Shown piece by piece: positions 47,396-60,409 of a DNA stretch of 64,000 nucleotides. Source of the DNA: Lotus japonicus (lineage: Eukaryota; Streptophyta; Magnoliopsida; Fabales; Fabaceae); assembly GCF_012489685.1 (NCBI RefSeq), contig NC_080044.1, positions 81,640,732-81,704,731 of the forward strand, in the 5' to 3' direction. The position numbers and the translations under genes are program-made. Numbering within the stretch: the stretch's first letter is position 1; each line of letters opens with the position of its first letter. The notes under the pieces are model-generated. The model did not search any database. It worked only from the letters and a program-made list of their open reading frames with translations, and was not told where the DNA came from.

Positions 47396-50300
47396 ATATC
47401 ATATGATTTATACCTACATATGTATATTTTTTTTGAAATTACATATGTACATTATTAAATGTTTATACATTTATTATATGACATGCTTATTATAAAAGAT
47501 GAATGTGAATAAAATGAGTTTCAAGTAATTATGTAAATAAATATGCCTCAAAATGAGTAAATATAATCACAATTTTAAATAATATTGGCTAGTAAATATA
47601 TGAATGTTATATTGATGCAAATGATTATCGCTGTATTTATTATATATTAAATATTTTCAATTAAGATTTATACACCACAATCTTTAAGGGAGAAAAGTTA
47701 AACAAAAACTGAATATATGATCCATTTCAAACCGTTATAAAATCATAAAACCAATGAGATTATATCGATCGTAAAAAAAAAAGATTATATCGAATAAAAC
47801 TCAGGACCACACACCCTAGGATACACAAAAGTTTCTTACGTAGAAACATTATCGACATACAGTAATTGACAGAATATATTCTAGCTAGTAGTTTCCTGCC
47901 AAACATGTAACATGTGTCTTGATCAGTTATTCTTCTTTCTTTTAGAAGGTAGCATAATTGGGTCCAATTAGTCAAAACAATATTTTGACGAGTAAAATAC
48001 AAGAAAGCTATTTATTTTCAGAAATATATAAATCAATCAACATCATCCTTTTCCATATTATCAACGGTCATACCCACTTCAGTACTTACCAATACCAATT
48101 TTCATTCTTTGGAGTCACTCATAGATAGTTCTTATCCTGATTCTAAATTAAAAATGGATTACACCATCAGGTTATTCAATCCATGAATTAGAAACCTAAT
48201 TCAACTCTGGTCTCTCACTTATTTGGGTGATGATGAAAACTGAAAACCACATGACAATATTGCAAAATAACAATAAAATCCTACTTTGACATAATATAGA
48301 AGGTCCCTAGAACTAGAGCTCTGTGTTACCTTATGTCCCAAAGATGGGGGAGCCGTGTTATATAGTCCATTGTTGAATTCTTAGATCACATTTCAATGTA
48401 GTTTGAATGTGTTTTGGTTAATCCATGTATTTTGTGTCATTCGAGTGAATGTGTTGTTGGCTAACTTGAACATAAATACAAAACACTTTAGATCTATCCC
48501 ACAATTTGGTATTACCTGCTGCTTTTTTGTCTTACATTGTTTTCTTACTCTTAATTACCATGTAATTAATTACTTTGTACTTATTCGAAGAGAAGACCCT
48601 CATGATGCCATTTTTTTGTCTCCCATATTATATTAATTGATGATGAAGATTGGTTAAAATAGAATGCGCAGGACCCACACGATACTTTATGTAACCCTGG
48701 AATAGCTAGATATATATATACAACACAACTAACTAAACAAGGGGCAAAGATCATGACAACAGAGAAAGGGGAATTAATATATAGTACCAACACCATATAT
48801 CTCAAAAAAATTATAACTATAGCTGAGTACATTATGTTACTTTTATTTTATGCAGTGATGAACAGTGAATTACATGGCTCTTCTCCCTCAAAAAAAAAAA
48901 TTACATGGCTCTTCTGGACCAAGTTTTATAGATATATGATTTGAAAACGTGATTTAATTAACGTAAATTTCAGTAATTAGAAGAGGAGGTGGTGTGGTCC
49001 ATCAAGTACCTCTGTTCATTTTCCTTGATAATCAAGCAACCTCCTATATCCTAATGCTTATACTGCGTGTGTGTGTGTAAAACATTATTCATGGCAAAAG
49101 CAGCAGCATCATGATCTGCACTCCAACTCAAAACCCATGTGAGTTTCTATCATACTTTTCTCCATATTTTTATCTGATTGTCTCACCCCTCTCAATCTCT
49201 CTCCACGAGAAATTTTTTGGCTTTATTATATATACCTCACATTATAGTCTGTTTGGTGAAAACAACGAGACTAATTACATAATAGTATATTCTATAATTA
49301 ATTTTAAAGTCAAAATCAATTCGGAGAGAAGTTATTGTGAGGAGCTTCAAGATAATAAAATTGGTTTTGAACTGATCCAAACATGCTATAACTTTGTTTG
49401 CACTTGCTCTATGTTTTATGCTTTGTGATACTACTAAGCTAAAGTAAGTTTTTACATGTAATTGTGGAAAACTACCGCTACGTGATATAAAGCTACCGCT
49501 ACGTGCGAGAGTCAGGAGATCGAATTCATTTTATGGATCTAATGTAGGTCATCTTTACCTTACATTATTGTAAGAGGTTGATTACACGACTTGAACTTAA
49601 GAACACAAAGTCACATTCAAGCGACATTAATAGATAACAACCATGCCTCATAAAAATGCTTATTTCTAATAAGTTAATTAAATTTGTCTTTCTTTTTCAT
49701 TATTTAGGCTATTTTTTCCCAACCTTTTTAATTGTTTCAAATATGATTTTCTTTTTTATTAGTAAGAGGTGTTTGGCCGTTTTGTGCTTTTTGCTTTTGC
49801 AGTCAAGGTTCAAAGAAAGGTGTAGTAGGATGCCAACAATATTGTTAGAAGGATGTAAGATAGAGAAGAGAAGGATGAGGTTAGAAAAAAAAACAACTGG
49901 GTTTTCTTTCTTTTTATCCTGTTTTTCTATGTTCCTCTCTCTTTCTTTTTCTCATATAAACCGGTTCATAAGTTAACAAAAGTTTAAAGGTGCTATGAGA
50001 GTTTGAACCAGAAAACTTTTCCTTTATCATTTTTCTCACTTGCTTCAGATAAAGCAGAGTGAATTCTGGTGTTTTTTCCATCTTTCTGTTACACTTCCCT
50101 CTTTTCTTCATCCTCCTTCACCTGCTTCTTGCTCCTCTCTTCTTATCCTTCTACAACACTTTATTTTTCTGCATATTCTCATCCTTATTCTGCAGAATTT
50201 TCATTACCATAGATTTGATTCATTCTCTAAAACAGCCACATGTATGGTAGAGAATTATTCTCTATTTTCCCCCCTTTTTTATATTTCAAGGGTTTTTTTT

Positions 50301-50664
50301 TACTCTTTATTTATCATTTATGTTGGTGTCTGTATAGCTAGTTTCTGAATATGATCAGCAACTTGTGAAAGCCAAAACAAACTTCTTATTATTCTTTTAT
50401 TTTCTCTTTCAGGTCACTGGCATCACTTTTGTTGTTGGTGTTATAATTCAGGTCACTGACAATGATTGAAACATATCATCCCATTTTTCCTATTGATCTT
50501 TTAGAAAAAAATTAGCTATGATCTCAACAAGCTCTTGGATTCTCCTGTGATATATATATAGAAGAGATATGCACTATTCATTCTTCCAATTCAAAACCTT
50601 ATCATAAAGTTTGATCAAGAGAGGTAGCATATCCATCACAATCAAGCACTTTCAGAAGCAGAAC
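47396..50664. other. Long intergenic region and NAC gene upstream region
   Basis: AT-rich DNA without a supported gene. Open frames are short and lack homology by eye. Around 49471-49512 a word with TACCGCTACGTG is repeated twice. From about 50060 on the DNA is C- and T-rich, as expected for a promoter and 5' leader of the NAC gene, possibly with a leader intron. Confidence 0.45.
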
Positions 50665-53600
50665 ATGAATAACATGAGCAACTTGAGTTCTTTCAGCAGC
50701 TCTGGTCTCATAGATTCCAGGCTTGAAGAGCATCAATTGTGTAGATCTAAACAGTGCCCTAGTTGTGGACACAAGTTTGAAGGGAAGCCGGTACGGAAAA
50801 ATCTCAGTAATATTCTTTTCTTCAAGAAAAAGCCTTTGACAAAATGAAGAATCATACCAGTAAACTTTACCATATTCATATTCTCAATGCCGTTTCATAA
50901 TTGTAATTAATTAAATGGAGCATTTATATGGTATCCCTTTTCTCCTTTAGGCTTTGTCTACCTAGCAATTACTAAAGTTTTAGAATTTGTTGAAGTTTTG
51001 ATAATCCTCTTTATTTTATATTCCCTCTCTCTTTTCTCTTTCTTATATTCTTCTTATCTTTCTCCCTTTAACTTTTTTTTTTTTCATTTGAATTGCAAAT
51101 AGGATTGGCTTGGTCTACCAGCAGGAGTTAAGTTTGATCCAACAGACCAAGAACTCATGGAACATCTTGAAGCCAAGGGAAAGGATATGAAATCACACCC
51201 TTTGATTGATGAGTTCATTCTCACTATTGAAGGAGAAGATGGGATTTGTTACACCCATCCTGAAAAAATTCCAGGTTGATCAATATTAAGATATATAGAA
51301 AAATTGAAACACCCTCTATAGCTCTAACTTCTTCAAGCTGATCAAGTGTTTGTGGTTTCCTTATTATTATTAAGAACTATACTAAGAGTTAAGAAAACAC
51401 AAGAATTTGTAGTTATCACTCACTATGCCATGATTTCTGTTAAGAACAATGTTATATGTTACGAAGGAAAATTGCAGGAAATGTTGGTGTGGCCAAGTTA
51501 ACTGGTGTAGTTTTACAAAAATCATGGGGGTAGTGAGTAATAACTAACTCTTCCTGTATTTCTTATCGTGACAATTAGTATTTTCCTTTCTGTCAAATAC
51601 CATAGTTAGCAATGCCCCATCATCAACATATTGCTTGTAGTTTTCTTTCGTAACATATAACATTGTTGTATTATTTAACATTTTATATAAAGAACTCCCT
51701 TGATATTTATAAGAAACTTAATGAAGAGGGTTCGCCTAATGGTTGATCTAACTTTGATTTTGGTTTTGTGGTTAATTTTCAGGAGTATCAAGAGATGGGT
51801 TGAGTAGACACTTCTTCCACAGACCATCAAAGGCATACACAACAGGTACAAGAAAAAGGAGAAAGATTCAAACTGAATGTGATCACTTGCAACAAGGAGG
51901 AGAAACCCGTTGGCACAAAACTGGGAAAACAAGACCAGTGATTGTGAATGGAAAACAAAAAGGGTGCAAGAAAATTCTAGTCCTGTATACCAATTTTGGG
52001 AAGAACAGAAAACCAGAAAAGACAAACTGGGTGATGCACCAGTACCATCTGGGACAGAATGAAGAAGAGAAAGAAGGGGAACTTGTGGTGTCAAAGATAT
52101 TTTATCAGACACAGCCAAGGCAGTGTAATTGGTCTGAGAAAAGTGCAGCAACAACAACAACAACAACAAATGGTGAAGGAAGTGGAGACCCTAACTACAG
52201 TGGAAGTGGTAGTTGCTCTTCTAAGGAAGTGGTTACTCAAAGAGATGAGATGTCTGCTGCTGTTGTTGGGGTTACTCCAATGACAAGCTTCACCACTGCT
52301 TTGGATATTCAGCACCTAAAATCTGACCATTTAAGCTTCTTCCCATTCAGAAAAAGCTTGCATGAGGTACATAAATATAAACCATAAAGTAATGAAACTT
52401 GAATATACAAACCCCCAATAAACACCTCATTTTGCTATCTAGTTCTCTTCTTATATATATATCATATCAATTACTTCTTTCTTTTTAATAATGATATTTA
52501 GACATCCAAACAATATATACACATTTTTTTATTAAATGCATTACTTCTCTCTTCTATTTTTTCCCCACTGGGGGTTGTTCTCAAGTATGATCTAGCTTCT
52601 AGAAAAATTCTTTTGCTTTGGGAAAAAAAACTCTATGCTCAAAATGGTGAAAAAAAACTGAAAGGGGTTAAGGAAGCTGTTGACATAACACCATTGCTTG
52701 CATATACCGCATGAAATTTGTGGACCTGGCCTGATATTAAATCAATGTCAGCTAACAATCACTTCTTTATTTCTCTTTGATCTCATTGATCTCATTCCTA
52801 CATATATTTTCTTCATATCTCATTTTTTAATCAAATTTTATATTATATTATTTATTTCTCTTCATGTATTTTAATTTTATCTCTCCCTTATGGTGTATTT
52901 GGAGGTTTCAGCCAAACTTTTTTTCATACCTAAATAAACACAAAATGTTGAAAAAGATTAAGGAGAGGTGAGGTGATAATAATGGACTAGCTAGCTATAC
53001 CTAGGTAGATATTTAGGTGATATTATATTTGTAGTTTACACTTAATTTTCAGATGATGATCGATGGGTGTTGCAGGTTGGAATAGGAGAAGCTTCGAGGA
53101 CATCAAGAGAAGTTCAAGCATCAGGCTCATGCGAGGAAGAAGTACATGAACAACGGCATGTAGCACATCATGATCATCATCAACAACAACAACAACAACA
53201 GATTGCAACGACATCGTTCCACATGATCAGTAGGCCTTCGCATCCCATCTCCACAATCATCTCTCCACCACCTCTCAACCACACATCCATCAATATCCTA
53301 GACGACAATTCTTACCAAGTCTCCACAACAACAATGATGCTCCAAAATGATAATTTTCAGGTAATCATCACCCAAATTAAATCCCACTTCCCAAAGATGC
53401 TTATATAGTTTTTACACATTTTCCCCATGATAAAAACTACTTCACTCATTAATCATGTTTTTATTTGTCATAAAAATAATTTTCAGTTAATTTCTTACTA
53501 ACGCAAACAAACACCATTTTTTTTCCTCTAAATTTATTTCAATCACATCACACCATATATAACATTTATATATCACTTATCTTTTTTCTCTTTCACTCTA

Positions 53601-54754
53601 CAATTTTGGTGCGCATTAAACATTATTAGTTTTCCCAAAGAGAGAATAGAATAATATTTTATTCACGCTTTAATACACCAAACGAGATAGGAATAAAAAA
53701 ATAGGAAAATAAGTGATATAATAGGTTATTGATGTGATATAGTAAGAAAAAATAAGTAGAAATGAAATAAAGGAAAGTTGGTATAGATGAATCACTTCAT
53801 AAGAAATGGTAGGTTGACTGGCTGGCTGAGTACGCCACGTCGTGCAATCAATGGGTTATTCGATTGATTGTATTGTTAAGAATCACCCTTAGAATTCGAT
53901 GGACTTATCACAATTCATGCGGTTCTAAGTACTACTATAAAGAAATAGGCTTGCACCTTTAGCAACCGCTATAGGTTTTGGTCAAGTGGTACTTGATCCA
54001 AGACATTAAGTTCAAAATGAAGTGGTTCTGCATGCACGCAGGCAGATACATTGACCGGGCAAGCTTTTGTAAGTGCTTGACATTACAATGTACAAGTTGA
54101 CTGTCTTTTCGCTTTTTGAGTGACGTTCAAACATGATCATGATTTAAATGTTGGCTTTGAATTTGATTGTTGTCTTTTTTAATTAAATGCATGTGCAATA
54201 TCCATCCACATGCAGCAACATGATGATAAACTAGGAGGAAGGTCTGCGTCTGGTTTGGAGGAACTCATTATGGGGTGCACTTCAACTCTTACCAAACAGG
54301 TAACTGACAACTTTTTTGACTCAGAAATATATGAACTTTGTTTCTCATATTGCCGACTAGAGAAAGAGAAAAGAGGGTCAGGAATTAATAATTAATCTAG
54401 TTAAAAAAATTCATTTGAATTACAGTAAAGACTAGCTAAAATCCAACTTCATCTATCTTTTCCTCTTTATTTGTATTTTGGTTATGATATATATTCTATC
54501 AACTTTTCGACTCGTTATAAGGAAAAATACTAATTTTTTTTTTGAAGGGAAGGAAAAATACTAATTGAGAAAAGGATATATAGGAGCAATTCCTAAGTGT
54601 GCTTCATCTCACAAAGCTAACCCTAATATAATTATGTTTTCATTATATGCATGAATGAATGCCCTCACAGTCACAGGAGTCATCCATGGCAAACCCACAA
54701 GAAGCTGAGTGGTTGAAGTACTCTTCTTACTGGCCACACCCTGACCATCATTGA
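50665..54754 (+). CDS. NAC transcription factor, NAC075/SND2-like
   Basis: Six exons: 50665-50790, 51103-51274, 51783-52366, 53076-53360, 54216-54299 and 54677-54754 give 442 residues. The N-terminus has a Cys/His patch ([13 protein letters not shown]). The NAC domain follows: [21 protein letters not shown] (subdomain A), HPLIDEFI and [61 protein letters not shown] and [26 protein letters not shown]. This is the SND2/NAC075/SOG1-type branch, distinguished by the CPSCGH and TGTRKRRK features. Relatives act in xylem and secondary-wall programmes and flowering. The C-terminal tail holds a Thr run, a Gln run and a conserved [15 protein letters not shown] end. The start at 50665 is the first in-frame ATG; the last acceptor could alternatively be at 54671. 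Confidence 0.93.
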
Positions 54755-56183
54755 TGCTTGAAGCTTCAATTAAGTCTCTTTCCAACAAAAGGCCAAGTAA
54801 ATCATCCACGTGCATGGTTTTGCTCTTTTTCTTTCTTTCTTTTCCAATGGCAATATTGGGGACCTTAAGCTTTGCAACGAAACTAGTTGTTAGAAACAAA
54901 AAGATCAAAAGGAACGAAAAGAAACACATGCAACTCTCTCTAAAGACCTGAAGCACATTCATATCCTGGTGCTAGCTGCATGAAAATCATCACTAATGTG
55001 ATTACATTATCATCCCATCTTATTATTTTTTTATTTCGACATGTTTGTATAATTCTCACTTTTCCTCTTTTTTACACCACAAATATATTATATATATGTA
55101 TACCAATGAGTTTGTAATTGTATAGATGAAATTTTTACATCAAACCTACTAAGATCATGATTTGACAATATTGTACCAAACGGTGATGTTTTGGTATTTT
55201 TATAAATGAAATTTACGCAAATGATTAATTTGTATAATATTACGCGCGCACGGCTTTACTTCTCCAAAGTCATTTATCATTTGGTGAAGGAGGGAACCGA
55301 AGTTCAAATTTCTTCTTGTATACTTTGATTCTTTAGTTTTGAATACAAGTCTCATGCATTTTATACGCAAAGTTCTTTTAAAATTTTCTTATTTGAATTT
55401 TCAGAAAAGAGATAGTGATAGATATATTAGGAGACAGGCACAATATCTTTATTGCTTTATTCTCCTCCTTATATTCGAGCTTTTATATATTCCTGCTGCA
55501 TGATCATGTGAAACAAGATATATATGTTTCCTACAGCTTTGGATCTCTTGCAATCAAACGGTTGGAGAATCTTGTAACTGTTGTTTCTCATGGGAGATTT
55601 TGGATGCCTTATATATATCTTCTAACTCCTATGAATGTAATTTTCCTCCTCTTGAAAGGAAATATGATCCTGTTAAAAGGATTCAAACTAAGTCTTTTGT
55701 TACTAGTTCAGAAATACTTCCTAATATTTTAAAACGCACTTATATTATTGATGAGTAGGAAACTTGATGTCTTCCAAATGAGGAGGAGAGATCCTTATAT
55801 AGATAAATGAACTCAAATACAACAAAATATATGACAACATTGCCTGCATCATCTACACACTATTGGATGCTTACATCAATCTTCCACATTATTTTAATGG
55901 GTGCATACACATTAGGATTATATATATGTGTGTGTGTTATGGTTCGTTTTTTTTATTTGGTCAATATGTTATGGTTCGTTTTTATTTTGGTCAAAATGTT
56001 ATGGTTCGTTGGTATGCCAAAGAATATAACATGGCTCTTTTTTTGGGACTGTAATATAACATGGGCTACTGTCAATCTTTTTAAGATTCTTCCACAAGGG
56101 GCCCAAAATTTCCGAAATGTCGGAATGTTATTTTTTAAATACATTATGTGAGAACTATAAGATTAGAATTTACATATCTCTTA
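54755..56183. other. Intergenic DNA with short tandem units
   Basis: The first 100-200 bp are probably the NAC 3' UTR. No gene is supported. At 55936-56010 three units containing GTTATGGTTCGTTTT occur at 30-32 bp spacing. The open frames at 55415-55732 and 55807-56151 show no known domain. Confidence 0.5.
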
Positions 56184-57262
56184 GGGTCTGTTTAGTGCGA
56201 CGTATAGTATAAGGCCTGATAGTATAAGACCTGATAGTATTAGGCCTGATAGTATAAGCCCTGATAACTTTCTTATACAATCCAGCGTTTGGCCATACTC
56301 TGTATAATTTACCATATCGTTTAAATTAATGCAATTTTATGTTTAGTGAAGTATTGAATAATGATATATAATAAAAATCAAATATGGAGGTGATTATAAC
56401 GGTGGTGGCGGTGGTGATGGAAGAAGTGGTAGGTTGGTGGTGGTGGTGGCAATGGTGGTAGGTTGGTGTTGGTGGCGGTGGTGGTGACAGTGGAGATAGG
56501 TTGGTGGTGGTGGTGGCAACGATGGTGGTTGTGGTGGTGGCGATGATAGGGTGGTGGTGGAGGTAAGGCGGTGGCGGCTACGATGGATGGTGGAGGCAAT
56601 GGTGGTGGTGGTGGCGATAGGGTGGTGGTTGTGGTGGTTGTGGTGTCGGTGGTGGTAGGGCGGTGGTGGCAGCGACAGTGGTGGTGATCGGGTGGTGGCA
56701 ATGGTGGCAGCGATGATGGTTGTGGTGTTGGCGACGATAGGGTGGTGGTAAGGCGGTGGCGGTGGCGGTGGCGACTGCAGTATGGTGGCGGCGACGGTGG
56801 AGGGTGAAGGCAATGGTGGTGGTGGTGGAGATAGGGTGGTGGTTGTGGTGTCAGTGGTGGCGGTGGTGGCAATAGAGTGGTGGCGGCGATTATGGTGGCG
56901 GTGGCGATAGGGTGGTGGTTGTGGTGGCGGTGGTGGCAACACCGGTGGTGACGGTAGGGCGGTGGTGGCGACGACGGTGGTGATCGGATGGTGGCGGCAA
57001 CATCGGTGGCGGTGGTGGTGCCAATGGTGGTGTAAGTTGGCAGCAATGGAGGGTGGTGGTGATGGTGACTTATACGTCACAACCTTATCATGCCTTATCC
57101 TTCACTCACGTGATGGATTAAATTATACGTCATTTTAACGTATAAGGAGACTTTGATGGATAAGATTATACAATACAATGTCATCACCAAACAATGGATA
57201 AACTCATAATGTATTGTATAAGCTTATACTATCATGTCTAATACGGCGTGCCAAACGAGCCC
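56184..57262. mobile_element. Harbinger-like element carrying a GGT-rich minisatellite
   Basis: The left end GGGTCTGTTTAGTGC and the inverse of the right end GGGCTCGTTTGGCAC are imperfect inverted repeats, extended by ACG(A/C)CGTAT-like and GATAGTATAAG words. TTA flanks both ends (56181-56183 and 57263-57265), the target duplication expected for PIF/Harbinger. The total is 1079 bp. The interior holds four short CCTGATAGTATAA repeats (56213-56265) and a long GGT/GGC-rich block. No transposase is present, so it is non-autonomous. Confidence 0.8.
56390..57066. repeat. GGT/GGC-rich minisatellite block
   Basis: About 680 bp are made of variants of GGTGGTGGCGGTGGTGATGG and 'ggtggtggttgtggtgg', strongly purine-skewed on the plus strand. 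The long His/Pro/Thr-rich frames on the minus strand (up to 228 residues) are products of this repetition and not genes. G-quadruplex or R-loop formation is possible. Confidence 0.9.
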
Positions 57263-58612
57263 TTAGTAAAAATCATAAAAAATGTGTATCATGAAGGGTG
57301 TTTTTGGAATATTGAAAAAGGTATGTGATGAAAATTGGGATGTGGTTGGAGTAAGTATCATCTTCCAGATAAGTTTAGTTAGATTTATGATGCTGTTGTA
57401 CCTTCCCTTCTCTGACTGGCTGTTTCTTGGTACCCTTTCGGTCGAGCCTTGTTCCTTTCTATCATGAGATTTATCTCTTTTCATAAATAAAAAAACAAAT
57501 AAGCAGACATATCAAAGGAGATGTTATTGTTGAGCCAAACATTATTGCCAGTGTGGCTAATTCAAATGGAACAAACAATCTAAGAAAGGTTTTGAAGGGA
57601 AGAGAAGGGAGAGGAAGAGAGGGTAAGCTCTTTCCTTGTTTGGAAGAGCAAAATTCTTATAGAAACCTAGCATTTATAGCCCAACAAAGCATTAAAAACT
57701 CTCCCTGGGTGGCTGGGTGTCCATTACTACTGACGGGTTACCATTAAACTCTCAAAACACGAGAAGAGATTCTCATAACTCCCCCATTTCCTTTCCCTCT
57801 CCTCCAAAATCAACTTGCAAAACAAAGCATTAAGGAAGAGACAGCTCAAAACCCCGGAAGAGGTTGAGGGCGGTCCTCAAATAAAGGTTCCTCAATAATT
57901 TAAGCAAATTCTGTAGATTTTTGTGGAAGGTCTAGCACACTATCTAGACATGTTATTACATGTATGTATTTATTACCGGGACTCAAATTCAAGAACAATT
58001 TCTCACCAACAGTAAATAATTTTGTTACTGAAGAAGCCACAAGGAATAATGGCCAAAAGTAGCTTCAAAGTCCTTATCACAAGGTCATAATAAGGAATCA
58101 AGGTGTTATTTTCACTCTGAATATAGAGCAGTAACGAAATGTTAGAATGAAACAGAAATCATCTAGCAGCAACACTAATCATCACTCAATGGATCATTCA
58201 CACATCAGTCAACACTCACTGACACCTAAGATAGCAATTCCTCATTCTCAAACACTTGGCTACTAGATACTGACACCACTTATCATGCAAGTGCAAAGAA
58301 ATTGACAAGTAACCATTTTCTCACTACCTAACAAATCCTTGTTGGTTACACTTACACATGAATAATGCTTTAACTTGAACGAGGATTTTACTTGCATTAA
58401 CAAACATACGAAGACAAATATATGTACAAGAAAAAACTAAAACATGTTCCACTTTAACCTTTAACACAGTGGAGAAATCTTCCCCCCTATTTTCCTATGA
58501 ACCCTCTCTTCATGTAATACAGTTGTACCGACTTTGTGAGAAATTGCCAAACTTCACTTATTTCTTTCATAATCATCTCCTGTACAGGCTTGACAAGCCA
58601 TGTCAAGCTTGC
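57263..58612. other. Intergenic DNA downstream of the PTPMT-like gene
   Basis: No gene is supported. The stretch includes the 3' UTR of the phosphatase gene near 58612. Short frames at 57282-57747 have no recognisable domain. Confidence 0.5.
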
Positions 58613-60409
58613 TTAGCATGCGCGTGACTCAGAAACTGGCAACCGCCTGGTCATTGGTACACTGCTACCAGATACTTTTAAGGATGCAAACAGGCAAGAT
58701 AATCTTGCTATCATGGGCTTTGTCTTTGGCAATTTAGGAACAATGGCAAGCTCCATACTAGTATCACTTGCGCTGTGATAGCCTTCAAGATCAGCTTTGG
58801 TTATAAGAACTTCATCCCCGGATGGAGAGTATGGTAAAGGACATTGTATTTGCTTGTTATAGTCTTGAACAGCCTGCTCACAGTACATGCAAAGATAAAA
58901 GAAAAACTGAATGTCAAGGGGAGATATAATAACCCAGAAAGTGCAATAAGCATTGTATTGTGTCGCAAGACTTCCAGAGGGAAAAATATAGGGGGCGAAG
59001 GGTAATACCTTCCACTGTGATGGTGCTAGTAGCACTCTAGGCCTTCGACACCGCACATATTCTAGGGCACCGGCTGGTGTCATGTTCTTGTATTGAACCT
59101 AGAAAGCAAGTAGACAACATTGAAATCAATCAGCACATGAAAAGCTTCAACTCATGCCACAACTGTCATTCATAGAGATTACAAAATTACCAGATAACAA
59201 AGCACAATTGTAGTACTCCTCCCTCGCCCAGCTTTACAGTGAACATAAGTGGTTTTTCCGCAAGTTGCGTTCTCTGCACCCAAATACAAGGGCAAGAAAC
59301 AAAAGCATAAATAACAGCATTTCATCACCAAAAAATCACAGAACCACATTGATAGATGCATTTAAACCCCCACCCCCCAAACAGAATGAAAAAGGAAAGA
59401 AAAAACTCACGGTGAATGAACTGCACAGCCCGGCTTATATCCACAAACGAGGGAGCAAAGAGATAATCCCTCGTGGGGATGACCAAATGATCAATCCCAT
59501 GAGCCTGAAACAAATCAAGCAAGTAAACCTGATATCAGCAATAGTTTTAAACCAAAAAATTATACAGCAAACACATTACGAAACCACAGCGCAATTATAG
59601 GAGTTCATTACTCCTGTAACAATTAAGCACACAAACCCACAAAAATATGCTCCTCCCTGGAAATCAGAGATTCCCAGTGTTGTCAAATAGCGGATATCGC
59701 GAGCGCTATGAGGGCACGCCGCAATCAGCTATTTATCAGCGGGATATCTATAAAACATACAAGTAGCATACAAAATGCAAAGACAAACCAGTCCAAAAAA
59801 TAACAAGATTAATAACACTTACATGATATAATGATGATGGCACCAAAGTTTCATAAGGCTCATTCAGAGTAATCACACCACCCACACCAAGCTTCTTCAA
59901 ATGAGGAACATCTTTCGGGAATGGAACCGCCCCCAGTAGCAAAAACTAAAAAGAACAACAACAAAAAAGTTAATAAAACAACAAATCACAGCACCCCACG
60001 TATCAAATAACATTCAGTAACATGGCCACTTCTACTAAAATTCCATTCTCACCAAATAAGGCCCTTTCCCATTAACATGCTACATTAATTCAACTTTACC
60101 AAAGATACTATTTCCAAATATCATTCTAACCAAATAAGGCAATTTCAAAACAATGAAACCACTGTTAATCATGAGAGAAATTTGAAAAACAAGATGCAGA
60201 GAGAGCAAAACCTCATCAATTTGATCCCACCACCTGAACTCAGCTTCCATCTTGTTACGAAGCACATTATACAAAAGTGTCGGGTAAAACAGAATCCGGG
60301 CACCTGCTCCGACCAACGCTCGCTTCGCATCAACGCTCACAATCTGCCTCTCGTATCTCTCTCTTTCTTCCCTACAATACTCTGCATCCTCCAATTCCTC
60401 GATCTTCAT
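58613..60409 (-). CDS. PTPMT: PTPMT1-like dual-specificity phosphatase
   Basis: Six exons on the minus strand: 60409-60212, 59945-59823, 59504-59411, 59273-59191, 59098-59009 and 58873-58613 give 282 residues. The catalytic P-loop is HCKAGRGRST (CX5R) with the general-acid loop in the TRDYLFAP region. RALVGAGARILFYPTLLYN and the LKKLGVGGVITLNEPYE segment are typical of PTPMT1 and its plant relatives. In yeast and animals this family dephosphorylates phosphatidylglycerophosphate to phosphatidylglycerol on the way to cardiolipin; plant members are reported to do the same. The C-terminal region beyond the phosphatase domain (about 60-80 residues) is Ser/Lys-rich. I chose MKIEEL as the start; an in-frame upstream ATG at 60448 would add 13 hydrophobic residues and is less likely. 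Confidence 0.92.
59683..59765. repeat. MITE-like GCGATAT repeat in a PTPMT intron
   Basis: The GTTGTCAAATAGCGGATATC end and inner GCGAGCGCTATGAGGGCACG words resemble a plant MITE family with 'ttgttaaatagcggcgctat' ends. A related remnant is at 33780-33852. Boundaries are uncertain. Confidence 0.4.

Noticed and set aside
51675..52315. Minus-strand frames over the NAC gene
   Set aside because: They are antisense to well-supported NAC exons; the hydrophobic content reflects CA/TT-rich codons.
54000..54085. SINE-like phrase GGTCAAGTGGT in a NAC intron
   Set aside because: Only an A-box-like word is visible; no B-box, tail or target duplication was found.
56378..57080. Two long minus-strand frames of 222 and 228 residues
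   Set aside because: They consist only of His, Pro, Thr and Ser runs from the GGT-rich minisatellite and are open in two frames at once, which shows they are repeat artefacts.
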